NCBI GenBank assembly: GCA_035440445.1
Contig: DAORMJ010000011.1
Coordinates: forward strand, 62,001 to 126,000
Length of the DNA: 64,000 nucleotides
DNA from: Ga0077548 sp035440445
GTDB lineage: Bacteria > Pseudomonadota > Alphaproteobacteria > Rhizobiales > Xanthobacteraceae
Direction: 5' to 3'
The translations under genes were made by a program, and so were the position numbers. Under the pieces are notes generated by a model. The model made no database searches. It was not told where the DNA came from and was given only the letters and a program-made list of their open reading frames with translations. Shown here piece after piece: positions 33,339 to 42,080 of this stretch. Each line of letters begins with the position of its first letter. Positions within the stretch are counted from its first letter, which is position 1.

Positions 33339-34091
33339 TCAGTGACCGGGGTGAATTGCGTCGTTGAGGTAGAGACAGGTGAGAATGGTGAAGACATAGG
33401 CCTGCAAGAACGCGACCAGGAGTTCGAGCGCGGTCAGCGCAACCAGCATGCCGAAGGGGAGGATGCCGAGCAGCCAGCCGGCGAAGCCCAGCGAAGTCGC
33501 GAGCAGGCCGATGAAGCTTGCGAAAACCTTCAGCGTGATGTGACCCGCGAGCATGTTCGCGAACAGACGAACCGACAGCGACAGCGGACGCGACAGGAAC
33601 GACAGGATTTCGATCAGCGTGATCAGCGGCATGATGAACAGGGGCACGCCGGACGGGAAGAACAGTTTGAAGAACTTCAGGCCGTTCTTGTAGATGCCGT
33701 AAATGATCACGACGAGGATCACGAGGACAGCGAGCGTGCCAGTGACCGCGATGTGGCTCGTTACCGTGAAGAAGCCCGGGATCAGGCCGAGCAGGTTTAG
33801 CACGAGCACGAAAGTGAAGAGCGAGAACACGAGCGGGAAGAAGCGCATGCCTTCGTTGCCGGCTGTACTTCGCACCGTGTTCGCCACGAATTCATAGGTC
33901 AGTTCGACCAGGGACTGTACGCGGCCGGGCACCAGGCTCCGCTTCGTCGTCGCGAGATAAGCGAGACCGGTGATGATCGCGACCGCGGCCATCATGAACA
34001 GCGAAGAATTGGTGATTGCGATTTCGTGCCCGCCGATATGGCCAAGGGTCACGATCTTCTTGATCTGGAATTGTGCAATCGGGTCGGCCAT
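33339..34091 (-). CDS. atpB: F0F1 ATP synthase subunit a
   Basis: This 250-residue integral membrane stator subunit has the essential Arg in LSVRLFANMLAGH and a C-terminal LLVAFLQAYVFTILTCLYLNDAIHPGH. It conducts protons to the c-ring. I chose the start at 34091 (MADPIAQFQ), the family-standard beginning; the open frame extends further upstream without homology. It follows atpI by 38 bases. Confidence 0.96.
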   Translation of the reverse strand: MADPIAQFQIKKIVTLGHIGGHEIAITNSSLFMMAAVAIITGLAYLATTKRSLVPGRVQSLVELTYEFVANTVRSTAGNEGMRFFPLVFSLFTFVLVLNLLGLIPGFFTVTSHIAVTGTLAVLVILVVIIYGIYKNGLKFFKLFFPSGVPLFIMPLITLIEILSFLSRPLSLSVRLFANMLAGHITLKVFASFIGLLATSLGFAGWLLGILPFGMLVALTALELLVAFLQAYVFTILTCLYLNDAIHPGH

Positions 34092-34129
34092 CGTTCTTCG
34101 TCTCATCCGGCGCGAGGTTGCGCCGCTTT

Positions 34130-34477
34130 CTATTTTTTCCGTTCGCCGAAGTGCGGCACCGCGCCGACCGAGCGAAGCACGTTCAATACGCCGGCTGCGA
34201 AGCCGAGGAGAATGAAAACGATCAGCCCCCACGGCGACCATCCGGTGAGTTTGTCGAAAACCCACCCGACGCCGAAGCCCGCGACCACGCCGCCGACGAA
34301 ATCGCCGGACAGCTTCAAGCCTCGCGTGAACCCTGATTTATCCGCAGCGTCCGCCGGAGCCGCGGACCGGGTCCGCAATTCCTCCGCTTCACGCGCGTCG
34401 AGTTTTTCGTCGAGACGTCGCAGCCTCTCGGAAAGATCGCCCCCGCCGTTTCCGCTCTTGGGGTCGCCGCCGTTCAC
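34130..34477 (-). CDS. atpI: ATP synthase-associated protein I
   Basis: This 115-residue protein has a charged N-terminal half (LSERLRRLDEKLDAREAEELR) and two membrane helices, with the AtpI/AtpZ pattern SGDFVGGVVAGFGVGWVFDKLTGWSPWG. Such proteins help assemble the c-ring or bring magnesium to it, though the exact role differs between reports. It is the first gene of the F0 operon, downstream of a clear promoter at 34535-34563. Confidence 0.88.
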   Translation of the reverse strand: MNGGDPKSGNGGGDLSERLRRLDEKLDAREAEELRTRSAAPADAADKSGFTRGLKLSGDFVGGVVAGFGVGWVFDKLTGWSPWGLIVFILLGFAAGVLNVLRSVGAVPHFGERKK

Positions 34478-34509
34478 GTCGGAAAACCTCTCAAAAGTCG
34501 AGAAAAATA

Positions 34510-34563
34510 GCGGCTTCTCTCCGAAGCCGCGCGGACCATAGTGAGGGGGTCTATGGGTGTCAA
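34510..34563 (-). promoter_or_regulatory. Promoter and leader hairpin of the F0 ATP synthase operon
   Basis: Read on the minus strand, TTGACA (34558-34563) is followed after exactly 17 bases by TATGGT (34535-34540), a good housekeeping promoter. The expected transcript start is near 34528. An 8-bp stem (34510-34517 with 34523-34530, loop of 5) lies right at the 5' end of the transcript, about 35 bases before atpI. It may stabilise the leader. Confidence 0.75.
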
Positions 34564-34629
34564 GAAACGTAAACGGCTCTTAACACCCTGTATTATTTGG
34601 GTAAATCGCCGCGCATCAGGGGTGCGGCG

Positions 34630-34669
34630 GCGAGTCTCGGGAGAGCCGTGAGACTCACCCGAGACTCGC
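34630..34669. repeat. Inverted repeat after smc, with GANTC sites
   Basis: A perfect 12-bp inverted repeat, GCGAGTCTCGGG (34630-34641) with CCCGAGACTCGC (34658-34669), lies 7 bases beyond the smc stop. It could end smc transcripts, but no T-run follows on the minus strand. Three GANTC sites are at 34632, 34652 and 34663. Confidence 0.6.
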
Positions 34670-34675
34670 GCCGGA

Positions 34676-37600
34676 TCAGCTTGCTTCGCGGAAGTTCTGC
34701 GCGGTCTGCAAGTCCACGGACACCAGTTGCGAAACGCCGCGCTCGGCCATGGTGACCCCGAATAGCCGGTCCATCTTGGCCATGGTGATCGGGTTATGCG
34801 TCACGGTGACGAAACGGGTGTCGGTCTGCCGGGTCATTTCTTCCAGGAGATTGCAGAACCGCTCCACGTTGGAATCGTCGAGCGGCGCGTCGACTTCGTC
34901 CAGCACGCAGATCGGCGACGGGTTCGTCAAAAACACAGCGAAAATCAAGGACATAGCAGTCAGCGCCTGCTCGCCGCCCGAAAGGAGCGACAGCGACTGC
35001 GCCTTCTTTCCGGGGGGCTTCGCGATAATGTCGAGGCCGGCTTCCAGCGGATCTTCCGAGCCGGTGAGCACGAGTTCGGCCGTGCCGCCGGAGAAAAGGC
35101 CGGTGAAGAGCTTCTTGAAGTGCTCGTTCACGGTCTGGAACGAGGCGGTGAGGCGCTCGCGCGCCTCCTTATCGAGGCTCTGGATGCCCTGGCGGAGCCG
35201 CTTGATCGCTTCGACGAGGTCGTCCCGCTCCGTGGTCAGGCCGACATGCTGCTTCTCGACTTCGATGAGCTCCTCATCGGCGCGCAGGTTCACCGCGCCC
35301 AGACGCTCACGCTCGCGCTCGAGGCTTTCGAGCTTGGCCGCGACTTCCGCGGGCTCGGCTTCCGCGCCCTTGGTGTCGAGGGCTTCCGCGATTCGCTCCT
35401 CGGTCGGCTCGCCGCCGAGCACTTCGGAGACTTCGCGGACGAGGTCGTTCCGGCGGGTGCGGGCCGCTTCAAGCCGCGCTTCGTCGCGGGCCGAAACTTC
35501 GCGTGCCGCCGAAAGCGCATTGCGGATCTCGCGCTCGACCTTGTCGGCGTCGGCGAGGATCTGCTCGGCTGCGACCAGCTTGTCGTCGGCCTGGCGCTTG
35601 GTTTCTTCTGCCGAGGAGATTTCGGTCAGGAGCGCATTGCGCTGCTCGGCGAACTTCGCGGGCGCTTCTTCGAGCGTCGCGCGCTCTTCTTTCGTTTCGC
35701 CGATCCGCTGCTCGATCGCGCTGATCTGCAGGCCCGCGCGCTCTTCGCGCTCGCGCCAGGAGGCGCGCTCGCTGCCGATTGCCGACATGCGCTGCGCGCG
35801 TGCCGCGCGTTCGCGTTCGATGCCGTCGATATCGGCCTTTGCACCCGTATAGGCTGCGCGGTCGTTGGTCAGCCGGGTGCGGACCGCGTTCAGCGCGCCT
35901 TCCGTTTCGGTGATCGTGGGGAGCGTCGCAAGCAGCGTTGCGGTTTCAGCCGTCGCCGCTTCGATCTCGCTCTGGTTTGCGAGGAGACGCGTGCGCGCTT
36001 CGGAAAGCGCGGAGAGGCGCGACTGATGCTCGACGGCTGCGCGCTCGGCATCGGCCAGCGCATGGAGTGCCGCGTCGTTCGCGCTTTGCGCGTTACGCCA
36101 CAGTCCGCGCGCATTCATTTCCGCGCTTTCGGCAGCGGCAAGCTCGGCGGCAGCGGTGTCGTTATCGGCCTTGGCTTTCGCCACGGCATCGCGGCCCGCG
36201 TTCACTTCCGCTTCGAGTTCGGCAAGGCGATTGCGCGCGGCAAGGCGGCGGGCGGCGGCGGTCGGCGCGTCGGCGGTGACGGTGTAGCCGTCCCAGCGCC
36301 ACAGATCGCCTTCCTTGGAGACGAGGCGCTGGCCGACCTGCAACTGCTTGCGCAGTTCCGCGCCGTCGGCGCGCGACACGACGCCAATCTGCTTCAGCGA
36401 GCGGACCAGCGCATCGGGAGCGCTGACATGGAGCGTCAGCGGCTCGACGCCTGCGGGAAGCGACGGATCGCCTTCGTCCGAAGCCGCACCGGCCCAGTGC
36501 ATGGGAGAGGCCGCATCGAACGGCGCGTCGAGTTCATCGCCCAGAGCCGCGGCAAGAGCCGCTTCATAGCCGCTTGCGACCTGCACCTGATCGACTGCCG
36601 GCGGAAACAACGTTTTCGACTGCTCGCCCAGCATCTTGGCGAGTGTCCGGGCTTCCGTTTCCATCCGGTGCAGATTTTGCTCGGCGGTCTGCAAAGGCTT
36701 ACGGGCGAGATCGAGCGCCTGCACTGCGGCGGAGCGGGCGGCTTCTGCGCGGAGCGCATCGGCATCGGTCTTGGCCAGATGCTCCTGCGCGGCCGTGGTG
36801 GCTTCGCGGAGGCGGCCAAGTTCGCCGCCATTGGCAGCAATGCCCTGGCTCGTTTCCTGCTCGATCTGCGCGATTTCGGCCGCGATCTTTTCGAGGCGTC
36901 CGCGATAGCTGTTCACCGAGCCTTCGAGCGAGCCGCGCTTGGCGACGAGCGAGGCGAGTTCTGCGGTCGCCTGATCGAAGGCCTTTTCGGTGGAAGCAAG
37001 CTGCTGCTCGGCCGCAAGCAGACGCTCGCGCGCGGCCGTTTCGCCGCCTGCGACGGCGTTTTCTTCGGCCGTGAGCGCTTCTTCTTCGCGCACGAGACGC
37101 GCGAGCACTTCGACCGCGTCGTTGGCAAGCGCGCGCTCGCGTTCGATGTCGGCGGAAAGCTGCGCCAGCCTGCGGTCGAGTTCTTCCGCGCGATGCTTGG
37201 CGCGCGCCTCTTCCTTGTCGAGTTCGGCGCTCGCCGCGTTGAGGCGCTGCAGCGCGGCACCCGCGATCACCGCGGCTTCGCGGGACGGATTGATGTGTTC
37301 GGAGACTTCCGCCTGCTTGCGGCTGGCTTCGAGGTGAAGCTGCGTGTGCTCGGCGACCGCGCGCACCGCGAGATCGCGGGTCTGCTCGGCTTCGGCGATC
37401 TGCGATTCCGCTTCGCGCCAGCGCAGCGCCATCAGGAGGGCCTGACGGCGGCGGATTTCAGCGGAGACGTTCTTGTAGCGCACGGTCTGGCGGGCCTGCC
37501 GCTTCAGGCTGTCCATCTGGGTCGCGATCTGGCCGATCACGTCTTCGAGGCGCTGAAGGTTGGTTTCTGCGGCCTTCAGGCGGGTTTCGGCCTCGTGCTT

Positions 37601-38128
37601 GCGCGCATGCAGGCCGGAAATTCCGGCGGCTTCTTCCAGAATGCGGCGGCGGTTTTCCGGCTTCGCATTGATGATTTCGCCGATCTGACCCTGACGGACG
37701 AGGGCAGGCGAGCGCGCGCCGGAGGAGGCGTCGGCAAAGAGCAGTTGCACGTCGCGCGCGCGGACTTCGCGGCCGTTGATGCGATAGGCCGAACCCGCCT
37801 CGCGCTCGATGCGGCGGGAAACTTCGAGCACGTCGGTATCGTTGAACTGCGCCGGGGCCTTGCGGTCGGCGTTATCGACCACGATCACGACTTCGGCGGT
37901 ATTGCGCGGCGGGCGGTGCGTGGAGCCCGCGAAGATCACCTGATCCATGTCCTGCGCGCGCATCGCCTTGGTGGAGCTTTCGCCCATCGCCCAGCGCAGC
38001 GCCTCGACGATGTTGGACTTGCCGCAGCCGTTGGGGCCAACGATGCCGGTGAGACCCGGTTCGATTACGAACTCGGAGGGCTCTACGAAAGACTTGAAGC
38101 CGATAAGCTTTAAACGCGTGAACTGCAT
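34676..38128 (-). CDS. smc: Chromosome segregation ATPase SMC
   Basis: This 1150-residue SMC protein has an N-terminal Walker A GPNGCGKSN (residues ~32-40) and two very long coiled coils. A hinge of about residues 510-650 contains LHVSAPDALVRSLKQIG and WRWDGYTVTAD. The C-terminal signature LSGGEQALTAMS is followed by Walker B CVLDEVDAPLDDSNVERF. It condenses DNA and drives origin segregation with ScpA and ScpB, which are not in this window. The N-terminal sequence MQFTRLKLIGFKSFVEP marks the start at 38128. Neighbours dsbA-like and dciA genes lie upstream on the same strand. Confidence 0.97.
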   Translation of the reverse strand: MQFTRLKLIGFKSFVEPSEFVIEPGLTGIVGPNGCGKSNIVEALRWAMGESSTKAMRAQDMDQVIFAGSTHRPPRNTAEVVIVVDNADRKAPAQFNDTDVLEVSRRIEREAGSAYRINGREVRARDVQLLFADASSGARSPALVRQGQIGEIINAKPENRRRILEEAAGISGLHARKHEAETRLKAAETNLQRLEDVIGQIATQMDSLKRQARQTVRYKNVSAEIRRRQALLMALRWREAESQIAEAEQTRDLAVRAVAEHTQLHLEASRKQAEVSEHINPSREAAVIAGAALQRLNAASAELDKEEARAKHRAEELDRRLAQLSADIERERALANDAVEVLARLVREEEALTAEENAVAGGETAARERLLAAEQQLASTEKAFDQATAELASLVAKRGSLEGSVNSYRGRLEKIAAEIAQIEQETSQGIAANGGELGRLREATTAAQEHLAKTDADALRAEAARSAAVQALDLARKPLQTAEQNLHRMETEARTLAKMLGEQSKTLFPPAVDQVQVASGYEAALAAALGDELDAPFDAASPMHWAGAASDEGDPSLPAGVEPLTLHVSAPDALVRSLKQIGVVSRADGAELRKQLQVGQRLVSKEGDLWRWDGYTVTADAPTAAARRLAARNRLAELEAEVNAGRDAVAKAKADNDTAAAELAAAESAEMNARGLWRNAQSANDAALHALADAERAAVEHQSRLSALSEARTRLLANQSEIEAATAETATLLATLPTITETEGALNAVRTRLTNDRAAYTGAKADIDGIERERAARAQRMSAIGSERASWREREERAGLQISAIEQRIGETKEERATLEEAPAKFAEQRNALLTEISSAEETKRQADDKLVAAEQILADADKVEREIRNALSAAREVSARDEARLEAARTRRNDLVREVSEVLGGEPTEERIAEALDTKGAEAEPAEVAAKLESLERERERLGAVNLRADEELIEVEKQHVGLTTERDDLVEAIKRLRQGIQSLDKEARERLTASFQTVNEHFKKLFTGLFSGGTAELVLTGSEDPLEAGLDIIAKPPGKKAQSLSLLSGGEQALTAMSLIFAVFLTNPSPICVLDEVDAPLDDSNVERFCNLLEEMTRQTDTRFVTVTHNPITMAKMDRLFGVTMAERGVSQLVSVDLQTAQNFREAS

Positions 38129-38277
38129 AGATTTCAGGCCTTGTGGCGCGCCGTTTTGGACGCGATTCGGATGCCTCCGACGATGAGGCGAGCAGCCGGT
38201 CGCGGCAAGCCGCCCGGGGCATTCCGAATAGACGACACTGGGGATAGCGGGCCAGAAAAGGCCCGCTAATCCACTAC

Positions 38278-38931
38278 TTATTTAATCAGCGGGTCGATGA
38301 CTTTCGAGAGGGCCTCGATCGAGCTGTCGCCATCGATCTTGGTCGTGCCGTTGATAAATAGAGTGGGGGTGGCGTCCACGCCGAAGGTCTCGAAGCCGCG
38401 GACCGCGACCATCTGGATTTCCTGCGCGAGCTTCTTGTCGCTCAGGCATTCGCGGAACTTCTCTTCGGTGATGCCGGCCTGATTCGCGAGCTTCAGCAGC
38501 ACCGGGATCGGATCGGCGGTCGCAGCCCAGTTGCGCTGGGTCTCGAACAGCGCCGAGGTCATCGCAAAATACTTATCCTTGCCGGCGCAATGGGCGAGCA
38601 TGCCGGCCGCGATCGAAAGCTCGGCGGGGGCGGTCGGGAACACGCGGAAAATGAACTTCACCTTGCCGGTGTCGATGTATTTTTCCTTGAGCTTCGGGAA
38701 GGTATTGGCGTGGAAGTTCGCGCAATGCCCGCAGGTGAAGGAAGCGTATTCGACGATGGTCACCGGCGCGTCGTCCTTGCCGAGGATGTGGTCGCCGAGC
38801 GGGCCGGGCTTGTGGAGATCCGCCGGATCGAACTTCTTGGCGCGGTTTTGCGCAAGCGCCGCGCCCGGGAGCTGCGACAGGACGGCTGCGGCGCTGATGC
38901 CAGCGACAATATTGCGGCGGGAAACGGACAA
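38278..38931 (-). CDS. DsbA family thiol:disulfide oxidoreductase
   Basis: This 217-residue exported protein has a Tat-like signal (SVSRRNIVAG, residues 2-11; AALAQ cleavage near 28) and a DsbA-like thioredoxin fold. The active site is CGHC in EYASFTCGHCANFH, with a cis-proline segment VDATPTLFING. The fold and length match the DsbA/BdbD-like thioredoxins with a helical insert. It should form or shuffle disulfides in periplasmic proteins. It is on the same strand as smc, separated by about 150 bases, and follows dciA. Confidence 0.92.
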   Translation of the reverse strand: MSVSRRNIVAGISAAAVLSQLPGAALAQNRAKKFDPADLHKPGPLGDHILGKDDAPVTIVEYASFTCGHCANFHANTFPKLKEKYIDTGKVKFIFRVFPTAPAELSIAAGMLAHCAGKDKYFAMTSALFETQRNWAATADPIPVLLKLANQAGITEEKFRECLSDKKLAQEIQMVAVRGFETFGVDATPTLFINGTTKIDGDSSIEALSKVIDPLIK

Positions 38932-39014
38932 GACGGCCTCCGGTTTTTCTATGTTTGCTGGACCTAGACTGCAGGCCTGATTGTGGCAAGCGTGCGATGT
39001 TCCGCGCCCCGCAG

Positions 39015-39509
39015 CTATTCCTTCTTGCCGCGCCCGTGGATCAGAGCGCCGAGCCGCGCGACCGAATTGGCAAGCGCCTCGTCCTCGAAAGTGCCGATGG
39101 AACGGCGGCTATGTTCGATTTCGGAAGCCGAAGGCTCCTTGCGGGGCGCCGGACGTTTGCGGCGGAACGCAACCGGACCTTGCCGGATTGCAAGGCGGCC
39201 TGCGCATCGCCAGCCGAAATAGCGGTTCACCCGGTCGAGAATGACCGGCTGCAGATGCTGGATTTCGAGCGCGTAGGCCCCTTCCACCCGCACATGCAGC
39301 ACGCCGACCGAATCCGGATCGTCGCGCCGCGGCCAGGCGAGCTTGATCGGCTCGGAGCGCTTGGCCAGTTCCTCGCCGACGATCTCCGGCCAGTGCGTGA
39401 CGATTTCGACCGCCGCAAAGCCCTGCTTGTTGAAGGCGTCGCTGACAGTCTTGCCGACGAGATCGGCGAGCGGCGAAGCGTTACGCGGGCGTTTGGTAGG
39501 CATGGCCAT
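39015..39509 (-). CDS. dciA: DUF721 / DciA-type protein
   Basis: This protein of about 164 residues has a DUF721 domain near residues 10-100. Visible elements are ASPLADLVGKTVSDAFNKQGF, HWPEIVGEELAKRSEPIKL and LHVRVEGAYALEIQHLQP. In many bacteria that lack DnaC, this family (DciA) loads the DnaB replicative helicase. The start MAMPTKRPRN at 39509 fits the family; the frame is open further upstream but that would overlap the divergent mutY start. The gap to mutY is only 38 bases. Confidence 0.85.
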   Translation of the reverse strand: MAMPTKRPRNASPLADLVGKTVSDAFNKQGFAAVEIVTHWPEIVGEELAKRSEPIKLAWPRRDDPDSVGVLHVRVEGAYALEIQHLQPVILDRVNRYFGWRCAGRLAIRQGPVAFRRKRPAPRKEPSASEIEHSRRSIGTFEDEALANSVARLGALIHGRGKKE

Positions 39510-39547
39510 CTTTGCGGCTCCGGCTGGTTTCGGCGTAGAGCTTCCTG

Positions 39548-40669
39548 ATGCGCGAAACAAGCCGGGCAGCACGGGGAGAGCGGGCAAAGGCGGAAGCCGC
39601 GCCGGACGCGGCAACGCTGCTTGCCTGGTACGACGTTTCCGCGCGCGTGCTGCCGTGGCGGGTCCGCGGTGGAGCGAAGCCGGATCCCTATCGCGTCTGG
39701 CTCTCCGAAATCATGCTGCAGCAGACGCGCGTCGAAACCGTGCTGCCTTATTACGCGAAGTTTCTGTCGCGCTGGCCGGATGTGACGGCACTCGCAAACG
39801 CGCGGCAGGAAGATGTGCTCTCGGCATGGGCGGGACTTGGCTACTACGCGCGCGCGCGAAATCTGCATGCCTGCGCGAAAGCGGTGGTCAGTGAATTCGC
39901 CGGCGTGTTTCCGGAAGAGGAAGCACAGTTGCGCCGCTTGCCCGGCATCGGCGTTTATACATCCGCGGCCGTCTCGGCGATCGCCTTCGGCAAAAAGGCG
40001 ACGCCGGTCGATGGCAACATCGAGCGCGTGATGTCGCGGCTCTTCGCGGTGGAAGAGAAGCTGCCGGCAGCGAAGAAAACGCTATCGCGTCTTGCCGCGG
40101 AACTGACGCCCGCGCATCGCGCCGGAGATTTTGCGCAAGCGCTCATGGATCTCGGCGCGACCATTTGCACGCCGCGCAAGCCCGCCTGTGCGATCTGTCC
40201 CTGGGTAGATCCGTGCATTGCGCGCAAACGCGGCGATCAGGAGACGTTCCCGCGCAAGGGAGAAAAATCCGAAGGGAAATTGCGTAAGGGGGCTGCCTTC
40301 GTAGTGTTGCGCGGCGACGATCACATTCTCCTGCGCACCCGCGCAGACAAAGGACTGCTCGCGAGCATGACGGAAGTGCCCGGGAGCGAGTGGAGTGCGG
40401 AGTATAAAGAGACTATGACATCCGCGCCGCTGCGCGGATTGAAGTGGCGCAAACTCTCCGCTGCCGTGCGCCATGTCTTCACGCATTTTCCGCTGGAGCT
40501 CACGGTCTATGTCGTGCTTGCGCCGAAGCGAACGCGTGCGCCCAAAGACATGCGCTTCGTCCCGCTCGGCGGCCTCGACCGCGAAGCCTTGCCGAGCGTG
40601 ATGCGAAAGGTTATCGCCCACGCACTCGAATTTGTCCGGAACGAAGAACCGAGAGGGAGAAAGCAATGA
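39548..40669 (+). CDS. mutY: Adenine DNA glycosylase MutY
   Basis: This 373-residue base-excision repair enzyme removes adenine mispaired with 8-oxoguanine. The helix-hairpin-helix LPGIGVYTSAA (131-141) is present. Catalytic E54 (in SEIMLQQT) and D155 (in PVDGN) and the iron-sulfur cluster ligands C207, C214, C217 and C223 (C-x6-C-x2-C-x5-C) are all intact. A C-terminal NUDIX-like 8-oxoG recognition domain begins near residue 240. It overlaps the following ridA by ATGA. It starts 38 bases from the divergent dciA. Confidence 0.96.
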   Translation: MRETSRAARGERAKAEAAPDAATLLAWYDVSARVLPWRVRGGAKPDPYRVWLSEIMLQQTRVETVLPYYAKFLSRWPDVTALANARQEDVLSAWAGLGYYARARNLHACAKAVVSEFAGVFPEEEAQLRRLPGIGVYTSAAVSAIAFGKKATPVDGNIERVMSRLFAVEEKLPAAKKTLSRLAAELTPAHRAGDFAQALMDLGATICTPRKPACAICPWVDPCIARKRGDQETFPRKGEKSEGKLRKGAAFVVLRGDDHILLRTRADKGLLASMTEVPGSEWSAEYKETMTSAPLRGLKWRKLSAAVRHVFTHFPLELTVYVVLAPKRTRAPKDMRFVPLGGLDREALPSVMRKVIAHALEFVRNEEPRGRKQ

Positions 40670-41016
40670 GCATTCAACGCATCGAGCCCGGCCCGCGCAT
40701 GGCGCAGGCGGTGGTCCACAACAACACCGTCTATCTGGCCGGTCAGGTCGCCGATAAAGCCAAAGGCAAGAGCGTCACCGAGCAGACCCAGGAAATCCTC
40801 GAGACCATCGACGATCTTCTGAAGCAGGCCGGTACCGACAAGACCAAGCTCCTGCAGACGCAGATTTTTCTTCCCGACATTTCGGACTTCGCCGAGATGA
40901 ACAAGGTCTGGGAAGGCTGGGTCTCGCCGGGCAACGTGCCGGCGCGCGCGACCATTGAAGCCAAGCTGGCCTCGCCCGAATACAAGGTCGAGATCATGGT
41001 GGTGGCAGCCCGCTGA
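40666..41016 (+). CDS. RidA family protein (cytosolic)
   Basis: This 116-residue Rid/YjgF-type protein forms trimers. The family core VVHNNTVYLAGQVADKA and the conserved Arg in NVPARATIEAKL, which binds the substrate carboxylate, are present. Members hydrolyse reactive imine or enamine intermediates from PLP enzymes, but this subgroup (with LASPEYKVEIMVVAAR at the end) has not been assigned a specific partner. Translation is coupled to mutY by a 4-base overlap and it has a good ribosome site (GAGAGGGAGAAAGCA). It ends in a strong terminator at 41058. Confidence 0.93.
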   Translation: MSIQRIEPGPRMAQAVVHNNTVYLAGQVADKAKGKSVTEQTQEILETIDDLLKQAGTDKTKLLQTQIFLPDISDFAEMNKVWEGWVSPGNVPARATIEAKLASPEYKVEIMVVAAR

Positions 41017-41057
41017 AAATATAGGCTTTGCGCGAAGCGGCGCGAAGGGAACAATCG

Positions 41058-41097
41058 GCGCGGTGGCGGCTTAACAGCCGTCGCCGCGCTTTTTTTG
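41058..41097 (+). terminator. Rho-independent terminator after mutY-ridA
   Basis: A 14-bp stem (41058-41071 with 41076-41089, two G-T pairs), loop TAAC, followed by an eight-T run. It separates mutY-ridA from the transglutaminase-like gene, whose GTG start lies 18 bases later. Confidence 0.93.
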
Positions 41098-41115
41098 TTC
41101 TTTGAGTCTGTTTTC

Positions 41116-41988
41116 GTGCACATCAAAATCGGTTTCGACATCATCTACGAATGCAGCCAGCCAACGCCGATGCTGTTGATGCTGAACGTGCATCCGTCGC
41201 GGCAGCACGATCTCGTGGAGCCCGATACGCTGCAATTTTCCCCGGACGTTCCGGCGCGCAGCTATCTCGACGGCTTCGGCAACATCTGCACGCGCATCGT
41301 GGCCCCGGCCGGCGAACTGCGTATCTCCACCGATACCGTCATCCATGACGTCGGCACGCCGGAGCCGATCGTGCCAAGCGCGATGCAGCACAACGTCGCC
41401 GATCTGCCCGACGAGGCGCTGACGTATCTGCTGGCCTCGCGTTATTGCGAGACCGACAAGCTCGTGGAGATGGCGTGGTCGATGTTCGGCCAGACCCAGC
41501 CGGGCTGGCCCCGGGTGCAGGCGATCTGCGATTTCGTGAATAACAAGATCCGCTTCGGCTATCCGCATGCCTCGGCGACACGTACTGCTGCCGACGCGCT
41601 CTCCGATCAGCGCGGCGTGTGCCGCGATTTCGCGCATCTCGCGATCACGCTCTGCCGCTGCATGAACATCCCCGCGCGCTACTGCACCGGCTATCTCGGC
41701 GACATCGGCGTGCCGCTAGATCCCGCGCCGATGGATTTCTCGGCCTGGTTCGAGGTCTATCTCGACGGCAAATGGTATTCCTTCGATGCGCGCCACAACA
41801 TGCCCCGGATCGCCCGCATCCTCATCGGCCGCGGCCGCGACGCGGCGGACGTCGCAATCTCGACCACCTTCGGCCAGAATACGCTCCGCAAGTTTACGGT
41901 ATGGACCGATGAGCTCCCGGGCCCGGACGGCTCGATCGCGCCGGTGGTTCAGCCGCCGTCGCAGAATTCCTGCGGCCTCGCGGTCTGA
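41116..41988 (+). CDS. Transglutaminase-like cysteine protease-fold protein
   Basis: This 290-residue protein has an N-terminal beta domain (HIKIGFDIIYECSQPTPMLLML) and a transglutaminase-like core. The triad is visible: Cys in DQRGVCRDFAHLAI (near residue 180), His in WFEVYLDGKWYSFDARHN, and Asp in FDARHN. No signal peptide is seen. Such proteins are widespread and often found near cyanophycin or circularly permuted ATP-grasp genes; none is next to it here. I chose the GTG at 41116 because it begins the family-conserved part. The physiological role is unknown. Confidence 0.88.
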   Translation: MHIKIGFDIIYECSQPTPMLLMLNVHPSRQHDLVEPDTLQFSPDVPARSYLDGFGNICTRIVAPAGELRISTDTVIHDVGTPEPIVPSAMQHNVADLPDEALTYLLASRYCETDKLVEMAWSMFGQTQPGWPRVQAICDFVNNKIRFGYPHASATRTAADALSDQRGVCRDFAHLAITLCRCMNIPARYCTGYLGDIGVPLDPAPMDFSAWFEVYLDGKWYSFDARHNMPRIARILIGRGRDAADVAISTTFGQNTLRKFTVWTDELPGPDGSIAPVVQPPSQNSCGLAV

Positions 41989-42080
41989 AATTCGTAACCT
42001 TCACGGCCTTTTCGTTTGCATCCGGCTCGCCGGTTCCTCTAATTGATGCGGGGGAGCTCTCTCGCACCAACAGAGGAAGA

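Noticed and set aside
34796..38113. Very long open frame (about 1100 codons) antisense to smc
   Set aside because: The SMC frame has complete Walker A, hinge, signature and Walker B motifs. The antisense frame is open only because of high GC content and has no recognisable domain.
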